Assembly: GCA_947498055.1 (NCBI GenBank)
Contig: CANMJA010000009.1
Location: forward strand, 1 to 64,000
Direction of reading: 5' to 3'
From: an uncultured Tenacibaculum sp.
GTDB lineage: Bacteria > Bacteroidota > Bacteroidia > Flavobacteriales > Flavobacteriaceae
Length of the DNA stretch: 64,000 nt
Each line of letters starts with the position of its first letter. Position 1 is the stretch's first letter. Shown here in pieces: positions 25,865 to 34,319 of this stretch. Under the pieces are notes generated by a model that ran no database searches, had not been told where the DNA came from, and was given only the letters and a program-made list of their open reading frames with translations. A program made the position numbers and the translations under genes.

Positions 25865-26890
25865 TTACATTGATGCAAGACTTTCAATCAATTTCTCATT
25901 CTCCTCTGATGTTCCAACGGTAATTCGAATACAATTATTAACTAACTTATTTCTATTTCTAATGATTACTTTTTCATCTATTAAATACTGATACGTTTCG
26001 TTTGCATTGCTTACTTCTACCAATAAAAAATTAGCATCTGATGGATAAATTTTATTTACAATTTTTAAAGATGCTAATTTCTGTTTTAAACTTTCTCTTT
26101 CTTTTAAAATAGCGGCTACATTCTCATTAAATACTTCTAAATTATTTAATGATTTTAGTACTGCCTCTTGGTTTAACTGACTTACATTATATGGTGGTTT
26201 AACACTGTTATATAATGTAATTATTTCTTTATTAGCATATGCAGCTCCAACACGAACTCCTGCTAACCCCCATGCTTTACTGAAAGTTTGACTTACAATT
26301 AAGTTTTTATAGTTGTTTATTTTGGTAATAAATGATTCTTGTTCACTAAAATCGATATATGCCTCATCTATAATAACAATTCCATGAAAATTTTCTAAAA
26401 TATATACTACATCTGCTATGTTAAATGTATTTGCTGTAGGGTTGTTAGGAGAACAAACAAAAATCATTTTTACTGCCGGATCGTCTAAATAAGGTTGTAG
26501 TTGATTTAAATTGATTTGAAAATCATTAATTAAAGGCTGTTTAATTAATTCTACATTGTTTATTGCAGCTGATACATCGTACATTCCGTAGGTAGGAGAA
26601 AATGTCAATGCTTTGTCTTTTCCTGGTTCACAGAAAATACGAAAAGCCAAATCGATTACTTCATCACTTCCATTTCCAACAAAAATTTGATCTTGAGTTA
26701 CTTTTTTTATTTCAGATAGTTTCTTCTTTATTTTTTTTTGATGCGGATCTGGATACCTATTTAATGTTCCATATGGATTTTCATTTGCATCTAAAAAAAC
26801 ATCTGCACTTCCTTTAAATTCGTCTCTAGCGGATGAATATGGCGTTAAATTCCAAATATTTTTACGTACTATATTTTCTAAACTAAACAT
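25865..26890 (-). CDS. hisC: Histidinol-phosphate aminotransferase HisC
   Basis: A fold-type I PLP enzyme that makes histidinol phosphate from imidazole acetol phosphate. 341 residues: FLDANENPYG, VGNGSDEVIDLAFRIF, FSPTYGMYDVSA, CSPNNPTANTF, IDEAYIDFSEQ and the PLP lysine in SQTFSKAWGLAGVRVG. It is preceded in the operon by the Thg1-like gene (24 nt), an unusual neighbour. Confidence 0.96.
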   Translation of the reverse strand: MFSLENIVRKNIWNLTPYSSARDEFKGSADVFLDANENPYGTLNRYPDPHQKKIKKKLSEIKKVTQDQIFVGNGSDEVIDLAFRIFCEPGKDKALTFSPTYGMYDVSAAINNVELIKQPLINDFQINLNQLQPYLDDPAVKMIFVCSPNNPTANTFNIADVVYILENFHGIVIIDEAYIDFSEQESFITKINNYKNLIVSQTFSKAWGLAGVRVGAAYANKEIITLYNSVKPPYNVSQLNQEAVLKSLNNLEVFNENVAAILKERESLKQKLASLKIVNKIYPSDANFLLVEVSNANETYQYLIDEKVIIRNRNKLVNNCIRITVGTSEENEKLIESLASM

Positions 26891-26914
26891 CTTATTTAAA
26901 CAGTTTTAGTTGGT

Positions 26915-27691
26915 TTATTTTTTATTAGAACTCTCTTTTTCTAAAAGCATTTCTATAAAACGACTGTATTTATCTTTCATAGGTAAATCGTAATCTATTT
27001 TTAACTTTCTTCTTTTTGTAGTTGTTATCTTTTTTGTCTTTTCATTAAAACCTTCTTTATCATAAGTTCCCCAATATAAACCCACTCCTCTTTTTTGCCA
27101 ATTAGGTAACTTATTAAAGTTTATTTCATTTTGAAATAAAAGCTCATTTTTAGAAGCTATTGAAATTCCTTCTATTTTTTCACTTGCTTTTTTAGCTGTT
27201 ATTCCTTTTTTTCGTAGCATCCAATAACAATTAGCATTCAACGAATTTCTATAGGCATCTTCATTTCTCCATCTAAAATAATCAATCACTAATTTTTTCG
27301 TTGGTAACTGTGATATTCTTGAATCAAATACGCCAATATCTTTTAACAATAAAGAAAATTTAGCACTAGCTTCACCTGCTAATATCGAATTATATTTTCT
27401 TGTTTTTCTTTTAAATACACTTTCATTTATTGAAAATAGTAATGAAATCTCATCGCTTTCAGTGTAACCATATATTATATTAAAACCACAATTCATTAAA
27501 TGCTCAGTTGTAGCTACCATTAAATCTCTAAATTTTATATCAAAAGGTGCTTCAAATTTATGCTTTTCTTTAGTTAATTTTGTAAAACTTCTTCCGTCTA
27601 TTCTTGCAACCATATATATATTAGGTAATACACAATAATCGTTAGTAGTTTCGTATACTCGCATTTTTTTATCTAATTCATCAAACTTCAT
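26915..27691 (-). CDS. Thg1-like 3'-5' RNA polymerase (tRNA-His guanylyltransferase family)
   Basis: Members of this family add nucleotides in the 3'-to-5' direction: eukaryotic Thg1 adds G-1 to tRNA-His, and bacterial Thg1-like proteins can rebuild damaged tRNA 5' ends. The palm-domain metal ligands are in MVARIDGRSFTKLTK (D32) and YGYTESDEISLLF (D80, E81). NSILAGEASAKF and DYFRWRNEDAYRNSLNANCY are family blocks. The 258-residue length is normal. It follows a P-loop kinase gene (15 nt) and precedes hisC (24 nt), all on the his transcript. Whether it serves tRNA-His or general repair is not decided by sequence. Confidence 0.92.
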   Translation of the reverse strand: MKFDELDKKMRVYETTNDYCVLPNIYMVARIDGRSFTKLTKEKHKFEAPFDIKFRDLMVATTEHLMNCGFNIIYGYTESDEISLLFSINESVFKRKTRKYNSILAGEASAKFSLLLKDIGVFDSRISQLPTKKLVIDYFRWRNEDAYRNSLNANCYWMLRKKGITAKKASEKIEGISIASKNELLFQNEINFNKLPNWQKRGVGLYWGTYDKEGFNEKTKKITTTKRRKLKIDYDLPMKDKYSRFIEMLLEKESSNKK

Positions 27692-27706
27692 CTTGCCATT
27701 CTTTTA

Positions 27707-28129
27707 TTACAAAACCACCCTCTTTTTAATCTCTACAAAATATATCTCATCAAAACCTTCAGAAAAAGTAGGATATTCCAATTTCTTTTTGGTTGAAAAT
27801 ATTCCCATGTCTGGAATTTTTTCTTTTCCTCTTCTTTTATTATTTCTTTTTAAAGATTCTTCTACTTTTGACTTAAAATAATACCCAATAGTTTTGTATT
27901 TATTTTCTTTAAATTTTTGAATATATTTTATTCTATCTTCTTGTGTTGGATTTGTATTATCAATAACAACTTTTTGCTGTAAGCTTATACAAGTAGCTAA
28001 TAATTGGTTTTCCTTATTTCTTGTATTTAATAAATCCATACTAATTCGAAAATGTGTATTGAAAAAATTATCCTTATAAAAAGTCGATTTTCCACTTGCT
28101 TGAATTCCAATAAATATTACTCCTTCCAT
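27707..28129 (-). CDS. P-loop kinase resembling polynucleotide 5'-kinase
   Basis: A 140-residue minimal P-loop protein. Walker A is GIQASGKSTF (G8-T16). RISMDLLNTR and VVIDNTNPTQEDRIKYI match the substrate-side motifs of T4-Pnk-like and related AAA_33 kinases, and KRNNKRRGKEKIPD is a probable lid with Arg residues. Proteins of this type phosphorylate 5'-OH ends of nucleic acid or small molecules. Its place directly before the Thg1-like polymerase suggests it prepares RNA 5' ends. The substrate is inferred; a small-molecule kinase is the main alternative. Confidence 0.7.
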   Translation of the reverse strand: MEGVIFIGIQASGKSTFYKDNFFNTHFRISMDLLNTRNKENQLLATCISLQQKVVIDNTNPTQEDRIKYIQKFKENKYKTIGYYFKSKVEESLKRNNKRRGKEKIPDMGIFSTKKKLEYPTFSEGFDEIYFVEIKKRVVL

Positions 28130-28151
28130 AAGTAAAATTTAAATCTTATTA

Positions 28152-29435
28152 TTACTTCAACGATTCTAAGCGTAATGTAACCGCATTTTTATGTGCCTGT
28201 AAACCCTCTGCTTCTGCCATTAATTCAATAGCATTACCTATATTTTTAATTCCTTCTTTAGATAGTTTTTGAAAGGTTATTTTCTTTACAAAACTATCTA
28301 ACGATACCCCGCTATAATTTCTTGCATACCCATAGGTTGGTAATGTATGGTTTGTACCAGAAGCATAATCGCCAGCACTTTCACAACTATAATTTCCTAA
28401 AAATACAGAACCTGCATTGGTAATTTTATCTACCATCGTTTCTGAATTTTCTGAAGCTATAATTAAATGTTCTGGAGCATAAAAATTACTAAACTCTATA
28501 CATTTATCTATAGTAGGGAAATATAATATTCTACTATTTTCCAATGCTTTTGTCGCTATTTCTTTTCTTGGTAATTTATTTAGCTGTTTTTCTAATGCAA
28601 TCTCAACTTTATTAATTACCTCTTTATTATTAGACAGTAAAATAACCTGACTATCTGTACCGTGCTCAGCTTGCGATAATAAATCGGCAGCAACAAAACT
28701 AGCATTGGAGGTTGCATCTGCAATTACCAATACTTCACTTGGTCCTGCGGGCATATCAATTGCCACTCCTTGTTGTTGTGCTAATTCTTTGGCTTTAGTT
28801 ACAAACTGATTTCCTGGGCCAAATATTTTGTACACAGCTGGTACTGTTTCTGTTCCATACGTCATTGCTGCTATGGCTTGTGCTCCTCCAACTTTAAAAA
28901 CCTTCGTTATTCCTATTAAATTAGCTGTAAATAATATTGCTGGATGTATTTTTCCTTCTTTATTTGGTGGCGTACATAATATAATTTCGTTACAGCCTGC
29001 TATTTTTGCAGGAATTCCTAACATTAAAATCGTAGAAAATAACGGAGCTGTTCCTCCTGGAATATACAATCCTACTTTTTCTATTCCAATGCTTTTTCTC
29101 CAACATGCAACTCCTTTTGTAGTTTCTATAACTTTAGTAGTTTCTGCTTGAGAAGCATGAAATTTTTCTATGTTATTCTTTGCTAGAGCTATTGCTTCTT
29201 TTAATTCTTTCGAAACTTCTTGTTCAGCTGCTTTTAACTCCTCTTTTGCAACCTCTAAAGAAGATAATTCTACTTTATCAAATAAAGAAGCATATGTATA
29301 AAGTGCTTTGTCTTTATTTTCTTTTACATTCTCTAAAATTTCATTTACTGTATCCGTTAATGTATTCTTTTCAATTTGAGCTCTCTCTGATAATAAGTTC
29401 CATTGAGATATATCTGGATTTATATATTTTTTCAT
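28152..29435 (-). CDS. hisD: Histidinol dehydrogenase HisD
   Basis: Oxidises histidinol to histidine in two NAD-dependent steps, the last of the pathway. 427 residues with VGLYIPGGTAPLFSTILML, GGAQAIAAMTYGTE, IFGPGNQFVTKAK, DMPAGPSEVLVIAD, LLSQAEHGTDSQ and YAPEHLII, all family motifs with the zinc-site His residues. It is the second gene of the operon, 16 nt after hisG. Confidence 0.97.
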   Translation of the reverse strand: MKKYINPDISQWNLLSERAQIEKNTLTDTVNEILENVKENKDKALYTYASLFDKVELSSLEVAKEELKAAEQEVSKELKEAIALAKNNIEKFHASQAETTKVIETTKGVACWRKSIGIEKVGLYIPGGTAPLFSTILMLGIPAKIAGCNEIILCTPPNKEGKIHPAILFTANLIGITKVFKVGGAQAIAAMTYGTETVPAVYKIFGPGNQFVTKAKELAQQQGVAIDMPAGPSEVLVIADATSNASFVAADLLSQAEHGTDSQVILLSNNKEVINKVEIALEKQLNKLPRKEIATKALENSRILYFPTIDKCIEFSNFYAPEHLIIASENSETMVDKITNAGSVFLGNYSCESAGDYASGTNHTLPTYGYARNYSGVSLDSFVKKITFQKLSKEGIKNIGNAIELMAEAEGLQAHKNAVTLRLESLK

Positions 29436-29451
29436 GAGTAAGAATATATAT

Positions 29452-30309
29452 TTATTGAATCATATTTTCTATAGGACAAACTAAAATCCCTTCGGCTCCT
29501 GCTAATTTTAATTCATCTATCATGTTCCAAAAATCATTTTTATTAATTACAGAGTGAATAGAACTCCATCCTTCTTGCGCCAATGGTAAAATAGTGGGAC
29601 TTTTAATTCCTGGTAATATTTTTATGATTTCATCTACCTTATTATTAGGAGCATTTAATAGTACATATTTATTTTTACGACCAGCTAAAACAGATTGTAA
29701 TCTAAATTGAATTTTATCTAAAATTAGTTGATTTTCTTTGGAAATTTTTGGTGATTTAACTAAAACTGCTTCCGATTGTAATAGGACTTCTATTTCTTTT
29801 AAGTTATTTTTGAATAAGGTACTTCCGCTAGATACGATATCACAAACAGCATCTGCCAGGCCTATACTTGGCGCTATTTCTACTGAACCATTTATAATAT
29901 GTAAATTAGCAGATATATTAGCTTTATCTAAAAAATTTTGAACTGTATTAGGATACGATGTTGCTATTTTTTTTCCATTTAAATCAGCCAAACTTTTAGC
30001 ATTTGAACTTTTAGGAACTGCTATAGAAACTCTACATTTAGAGAAACCTAATTTTTCAACAACAGAAATTTCACTTCCTTTTTCAACTATTAAATTTTCG
30101 CCTATAATTGCAATATCTACTACGCCATCTCTTAAATACTGAGGAATATCGCCATTACGTAAAAAGAAAACCTCTAATGGAAAGTTTCTAGAAGAAGCTT
30201 TTAATTGATCTTTTCCATTATCAATAGAAATTCCAATAGCTTTCAAAAGTTTTAATGATTCTTCATTAAGTCTTCCTGATTTTTGTACTGCTAATCTTAA
30301 TTTACTCAT
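29452..30309 (-). CDS. hisG: ATP phosphoribosyltransferase HisG (long form)
   Basis: First and feedback-controlled enzyme of histidine synthesis. 285 residues, the long HisG form with a C-terminal regulatory ACT-like domain (about 210-285), so it needs no HisZ. Motifs: LRLAVQKSGRLNEES, DIAIIGENLI and the PRPP loop DIVSSGSTLFKNNL. Inhibition by histidine is expected from the form. The upstream 180 bases carry a His-codon leader peptide and terminator (30369-30491). Confidence 0.97.
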   Translation of the reverse strand: MSKLRLAVQKSGRLNEESLKLLKAIGISIDNGKDQLKASSRNFPLEVFFLRNGDIPQYLRDGVVDIAIIGENLIVEKGSEISVVEKLGFSKCRVSIAVPKSSNAKSLADLNGKKIATSYPNTVQNFLDKANISANLHIINGSVEIAPSIGLADAVCDIVSSGSTLFKNNLKEIEVLLQSEAVLVKSPKISKENQLILDKIQFRLQSVLAGRKNKYVLLNAPNNKVDEIIKILPGIKSPTILPLAQEGWSSIHSVINKNDFWNMIDELKLAGAEGILVCPIENMIQ

Positions 30310-30331
30310 GTTGCTGTTTTTTGCTTTGTTA

Positions 30332-30395
30332 GTTTGAGTAAATCTTCGAATTTTCTTTTGTTAAGAAACAAAAAATCCGCTTGATTTACTCAAAC
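30332..30395. repeat. 13-bp inverted repeat between attenuator and hisG
   Basis: GTTTGAGTAAATC (30332-30344) is the exact inverse of GATTTACTCAAAC (30383-30395). The second arm is part of the attenuator terminator; the first lies between the terminator and the hisG ATG. The pair could form a third, competing RNA structure in read-through transcripts. Confidence 0.7.
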
Positions 30396-30404
30396 GGATT
30401 TTTT
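30369..30404 (-). terminator. Attenuator terminator of the his operon
   Basis: On the minus strand AAAATCCGTTTGA pairs with TCAAGCGGATTTT (12 or more pairs with one mismatch) around a small loop, and a T-run follows. It lies between the His-rich leader peptide and hisG. Its 5' arm contains CGTTTGAG (plus coordinates 30389-30396), which can instead pair with CTCAGGCG at the end of the leader coding region (30444-30451). Confidence 0.85.
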
Positions 30405-30437
30405 AATTTTATGTTTATAATTACATACATAACATTA

Positions 30438-30491
30438 TCAATTCGCCTGAGTGCAAATGTGATGATGATGATGTAATTTAGTAATTGACAT
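30438..30491 (-). CDS. Histidine leader peptide
   Basis: A 17-codon frame encodes MSITKLHHHHHICTQAN and a TGA stop. Five consecutive His codons (four CAT and one CAC) just upstream of a terminator and hisG are the mark of a his attenuator: scarcity of charged tRNA-His stalls the ribosome on these codons. The segment CTCAGGCG over the last codons can pair with the terminator 5' arm by eight pairs (six Watson-Crick, two G-U), which would act as the antiterminator when the ribosome is stalled upstream. Confidence 0.9.
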   Translation of the reverse strand: MSITKLHHHHHICTQAN

Positions 30492-30644
30492 TATATAAAT
30501 TTTCACAGTTGCGAATTTACGAGATATTTTTTTACAAATCCAAATTTATTTTAAAATTTATTTTTTAAGTTAACCGTATATTAAAATAAGGCTTAATATT
30601 ACTGCATTCACTAACTTAAAATAGCTACTCTTTTACAAAACTCA

Positions 30645-30675
30645 TATAAAAAAACCATTACTTTCGTAATGGTTT
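30645..30675 (-). terminator. Terminator after the small OM barrel gene
   Basis: AAACCATTAC (30652-30661) and GTAATGGTTT (30666-30675) form a 10-bp perfect stem with a 4-nt loop; on the minus strand it is followed by a T-run (30645-30651 read in reverse). Confidence 0.85.
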
Positions 30676-30698
30676 CCATAATTTATATCTTTAATATT

Positions 30699-31142
30699 TT
30701 ACAAGTCAAACATTGCGCCTGCATTTAAATAACCTCCAGATCCAATTCCTGAATATGATGCTCTTAATGCAATACCATTTCCTAATTTGTATTCGAACAT
30801 TGGTCTAAAATAAAAACCATTTCCTGAATTACTTAAGCCAATTGCATACCCCATGTCTAATCCTAAATCTATTTTATTGGTAGCATGAAATCTACCAGCA
30901 CCCGCTAAAGGTAAAAACGTTGAATTAAAGTTATCGTTAATTACAAATACCAATCCAGTAGCTCCACCAACACTAAATTTAGATTCCACATTAAATAAAT
31001 AATCAACATCTCCACCAATTACAAAAGAAGAGCCTCCATTAGTTGTAAAACCAACGTTACCTCCTACTCTCAATTTACCGTCTTGTGCATTCATTTTACA
31101 AGCTAAAGCTAAAATTGCTACGATACATAAAAATTTTTTCAT
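30699..31142 (-). CDS. Small outer-membrane beta-barrel protein
   Basis: A 147-residue exported protein: signal peptide ending NAQ (residues 1-20), then Gly-rich alternating strands (LRVGGNVGFTTNGGSSFVIG, DLGLDMGYAIGLSNSGNGF, GIALRASYSGIGSGGYLNAG) ending in DL rather than an aromatic residue. Size and pattern fit an 8-strand barrel of the outer-membrane protein family. The C at residue 15 is not in a lipobox setting. It is a single gene with its own -7 box and terminator, between the his leader and rpsA. Confidence 0.7.
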   Translation of the reverse strand: MKKFLCIVAILALACKMNAQDGKLRVGGNVGFTTNGGSSFVIGGDVDYLFNVESKFSVGGATGLVFVINDNFNSTFLPLAGAGRFHATNKIDLGLDMGYAIGLSNSGNGFYFRPMFEYKLGNGIALRASYSGIGSGGYLNAGAMFDL

Positions 31143-31175
31143 TTTTTAGATTTTTAAGTTTGATTCATTAATCTT

Positions 31176-31183
31176 CAAATATA
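31176..31183 (-). promoter_or_regulatory. Putative -7 box TATATTTG for the small barrel gene
   Basis: Perfect TAnnTTTG match on the minus strand, 33 nt before the ATG. Confidence 0.45.
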
Positions 31184-31610
31184 ATACCAAAGTAGGTTCT
31201 TTAAAAATAAAACAAAGTTTGATTATTATAAAATATTGAATACTTATCTACTTTTATAGAGCATTAAGAACCTTATTTCAATTTATAATCAATTGTTTTA
31301 CAACTAAATTGCCGTGTCAGGTCTTCAAAAAAAATTTTGAGAAACGATTGTTATGACACAAAAATTGAAAATAAAGATAACAGCTTTGAGCTAGAGATAA
31401 AAAATGTCAATGCCTGTGATTTTTCAGACTAAAAGAAAGAAAAATGGTATCGAGATGTTATCAAACTATTCTCCACACTTCTCTTTATAACCGACAATAA
31501 GTAATTTAGAAGTAATTGTTTCATATAATTGAAATCTCGTTAAGGGACAAAAAATTCATCATTACTCTTATTATAGAATACTATTTGTAGAATGAAACAA
31601 ATATCTAAAA
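31184..31610. other. Gene-free stretch with a dispersed-repeat fragment
   Basis: No open frame of note. Bases 31318-31402 are a shortened copy of the dispersed element seen at 59290-59583: both contain AAAAATTTTGA(A/G)AAAC..., TATGACACAAAA or AATGACACAAAA, and GCTAGAGATAAAAA. The rest is A/T-rich with no structure that I can name. Confidence 0.6.
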
Positions 31611-31645
31611 ACAAAAAACCGTTGCAGAAGCAACGGTTTTTTGTT
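31611..31645 (-). terminator. Rho-independent terminator after rpsA
   Basis: AAAAACCGTTGC and GCAACGGTTTTT form a 12-bp perfect stem around AGAA (31626-31629), flanked by A-rich and T-rich runs, so it could work in both directions; rpsA is the gene that needs it. Confidence 0.92.
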
Positions 31646-31663
31646 TTATAATGAATAGGAAAA

Positions 31664-33454
31664 TTATTTTCCTTCCATTTTTCTTTTTAATTCAGCTAAA
31701 CCACCAATATCACCTAAAGTTGTTTTTTCAGATTCTTGTGCTTTTTTAGCTGCAGCTTTCACATTTCTTTGCTCTTCTTCTCTAAAGATTGAAGTATGCG
31801 AAACTACTATTTTACGGTATTCTTTACTAAATTCAATTACTACAAACTCTGCAGAATCTCCTTTAGCTAATTTACCACCATCTTCTTTATCTAAGAAACG
31901 TGAAGGAGCAAAAGCTTCTAAACCGTCTTCAAAAGTTACAGTAGCACCTTTGTCGTTTTTGTTTGTAATTGTACCTGTAAATTTAGATCCAATTGCATAC
32001 GTAGCTTCATGTGCATCCCAAGGATTATCTTGCGTTTGCTTATGACCTAAGTTTAACTTACGGTTTTCTACATCTAATTCTAATACTTGAACAGCTAATT
32101 TATCACCAACAGTTACAAATTCAGAAGGATGCTTCACTTTCTTAGTCCAAGATAAATCAGAGATATATACTAAACCATCAATACCTTCTTCTAATTCTAC
32201 GAATACACCGAAGTTAGTATAGTTACGTACAGTACCTTCATGTTGAGATCCAACAGGGAACTTAGTAGTAATATCTGTCCAAGGATCTGGATGTAATTGC
32301 TTCATACCTAAAGACATTTTACGCTCTTCGCGATCTAATGTTAAGATTTGAGCTTCTACTTGATCTCCTACTTGTACAAAATCTTGTGCCGAACGTAAAT
32401 GCGTAGACCAAGACATTTCAGATACGTGAATTAATCCTTCAACACCATCTTCTACTTCTACAAACGCACCATAATCAGCTAAAACAACTACTTTACCTTT
32501 TACTTTATCTCCAACTTTTAATTCAGAGTTTAAAGCTTCCCATGGGTGAGCAGATAATTGTTTTAAACCTAATTGAATTCTTGACTTGTTATCATCAAAG
32601 TCTAAGATTACAACGTTTAATTTCTGATCTAATTCAACAACCTCACTTGGGTGGTTAATACGAGACCAAGATAAATCTGTAATATGAACTAAACCATCAA
32701 CACCACCTAAATCAACAAATACACCATAAGAAGTTACGTTTTTAACAACACCTTCTAATACTTGTCCTTTTTCTAACTGGCCAATGATTTCTCTCTTTTG
32801 TTCTTCTAAATCAGCTTCAATTAACGCTTTATGAGATACAACTACATTCTTAAATTCGTGATTGATTTTAACAACCTTGAATTCCATCGTTTTTTCTACA
32901 TACTGATCGTAATCACGGATAGGTTTCACATCGATTTGAGATCCTGGTAAGAATGCTTCGATACCGAAAACATCTACAATCATACCTCCACGAGTTCTAC
33001 ACTTCACAAAACCGTTTACGATTTCTCCTGTTTCATGTGCATTATTAACTCTATCCCAAGCTTTAATTACACGAGCTTTTTTATGAGATAATACTAATTG
33101 ACCTGAAGAATCTTCTCTTTTATCAACTAATACTTCTACTGTATCTCCTACAGCTAATTTTGGGTTATAACGAAATTCGTTTAATGAAATAACTCCTTCA
33201 GATTTAGAGTTAATATCGATAATAGCATCACGATCTGTAATACGAACTACTGTTCCTTCTATTACATCACGCTCGTTTACGAAACCTACTGTTCCTTCTA
33301 ATGCTTGTTCAAACTCCTTTAATTTAGATTCATCTACTTCATCAATACCTTCTTCGTATTTATGCCAGTTAAATGTTGCTAAAAATTGTGCTGGGCTTAC
33401 ATTTGTAGTAGCTTCTGCAGCCTCTGGAGTTGTTGTTTTTGTTTCTTCAGACAT
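31664..33454 (-). CDS. rpsA: 30S ribosomal protein S1
   Basis: Binds mRNA at the small subunit and promotes initiation, which matters in a group that rarely uses Shine-Dalgarno pairing. 596 residues with an acidic N-terminus and six S1 (OB-fold) domains, at roughly 62-132, 142-208, 228-299, 313-385, 400-470 and 487-555. The third to fifth are best conserved (TSYGVFVDLGGVDGLVHITD, ADYGAFVEVEDGVEGLIHVS, TNFGVFVELEEGIDGLVYIS). The mRNA leader is about 120 nt if the -7 box at 33579 is used, and a perfect 16-nt palindrome covers the start codon. Confidence 0.97.
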   Translation of the reverse strand: MSEETKTTTPEAAEATTNVSPAQFLATFNWHKYEEGIDEVDESKLKEFEQALEGTVGFVNERDVIEGTVVRITDRDAIIDINSKSEGVISLNEFRYNPKLAVGDTVEVLVDKREDSSGQLVLSHKKARVIKAWDRVNNAHETGEIVNGFVKCRTRGGMIVDVFGIEAFLPGSQIDVKPIRDYDQYVEKTMEFKVVKINHEFKNVVVSHKALIEADLEEQKREIIGQLEKGQVLEGVVKNVTSYGVFVDLGGVDGLVHITDLSWSRINHPSEVVELDQKLNVVILDFDDNKSRIQLGLKQLSAHPWEALNSELKVGDKVKGKVVVLADYGAFVEVEDGVEGLIHVSEMSWSTHLRSAQDFVQVGDQVEAQILTLDREERKMSLGMKQLHPDPWTDITTKFPVGSQHEGTVRNYTNFGVFVELEEGIDGLVYISDLSWTKKVKHPSEFVTVGDKLAVQVLELDVENRKLNLGHKQTQDNPWDAHEATYAIGSKFTGTITNKNDKGATVTFEDGLEAFAPSRFLDKEDGGKLAKGDSAEFVVIEFSKEYRKIVVSHTSIFREEEQRNVKAAAKKAQESEKTTLGDIGGLAELKRKMEGK

Positions 33455-33461
33455 GTCTGAA
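33446..33461 (-). promoter_or_regulatory. Palindrome over the rpsA start codon
   Basis: TTCAGACATGTCTGAA is a perfect 16-nt palindrome with the rpsA ATG at its centre. In mRNA it could form a tight hairpin or an intermolecular duplex hiding the start codon. A regulatory role, for example S1 autoregulation, is inference. Confidence 0.4.
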
Positions 33462-33578
33462 ATAATTTTTGTATCTTTTTATTAGTCAGATTATTAACGA
33501 TACTAATAGCAAGAGATATTAAACTTAATTAATTTATTTTTTAGTCCTTTTATAAATCTGTTCTCGTAAAAAGGCGTG

Positions 33579-33609
33579 CAAATGTACGGGTTTTTAGTTA
33601 GTTATACAA
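33579..33609 (-). promoter_or_regulatory. rpsA promoter, TTG-N20-TACATTTG
   Basis: On the minus strand a TTG (33607-33609 in reverse) is followed by 20 nt and then TACATTTG (33579-33586), matching both elements of the Bacteroidota promoter. It is the best full promoter in the window and predicts a leader of roughly 120 nt. Confidence 0.65.
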
Positions 33610-33624
33610 TTAAACCTGTGTTTT

Positions 33625-34221
33625 TTATTGACACTTCATATTAGATATATCTTTAAACATTCTGTTTTTTACAACTCTAGATCTAATTTTATATTTTTCT
33701 TCGATATTTGATTTCACTATCGTTATAAAAACATTACATTCTTTAAAATAGGGTAAGATTTTTTTCTTGAAGATTTTTTTGTCTCTTCTATTGTTCCAAG
33801 AAATTTTCATTTTTTTCTCTTCAAACTTACCTGTAGCTTTGTTGGTTATATATGCATAATAAAAGCCTCCTTCGTAATATTGACTCAAAAGATATGTATC
33901 ACTTTCCATTACTATTTCATGAAGCCTTTTAAAACCAAACATGCTCCCTATTTTCATTCTCACATATCTATTCTCTTCTGTTATTAATTCTTTTATTTTA
34001 GATTGTGCTATCTTTTTTAACTCACCTTCTTTATCGTGGTACCAAAGATAATATCCTGTTAAAGCATAGTCTCCACTTACAATATGAGTATTTGTCATAT
34101 GAGATTCTTTTTTTATATTTTCATATAATATTGTTTTATCTCCATTAACATTTATAAAGTAACTTTTTTGACCGAAAAGATTTAAGCAACAAAATAGTAC
34201 TATTACTGTTATTTTTTTCAT
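33625..34221 (-). CDS. Secreted protein of unknown function
   Basis: A 198-residue exported protein from the ATG at 34221, with signal peptide MKKITVIVLFCCLNLFGQ. The frame stays open 30 codons further upstream, but that extension has no export features and the internal Met starts a normal signal peptide, so I prefer it. The mature part is basic (YVRMKIGSMFGFKRLHEIVM, KISWNNRRDKKIFKKKILPY) with no domain I recognise. It is a single gene between rpsA and a DUF4386 gene. Confidence 0.65.
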   Translation of the reverse strand: MKKITVIVLFCCLNLFGQKSYFINVNGDKTILYENIKKESHMTNTHIVSGDYALTGYYLWYHDKEGELKKIAQSKIKELITEENRYVRMKIGSMFGFKRLHEIVMESDTYLLSQYYEGGFYYAYITNKATGKFEEKKMKISWNNRRDKKIFKKKILPYFKECNVFITIVKSNIEEKYKIRSRVVKNRMFKDISNMKCQ

Positions 34222-34319
34222 AGTATTTTTACGTTTAAAATTTTGAGATCGCAAAGGAACAAAAAAATATAGTAATCTAACCCATTGTGCTTTTAGGAAT
34301 TTTAAAAACAATAAATGTT

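Noticed and set aside
29180..29437. Plus-strand open frame of 85 codons opposite hisD
   Set aside because: It lies wholly within hisD and the gap to hisG, is Leu-rich only because it mirrors hisD codons, and has no promoter. Other opposite-strand frames over hisH, ribD, pepD and GH92 were rejected on the same grounds.
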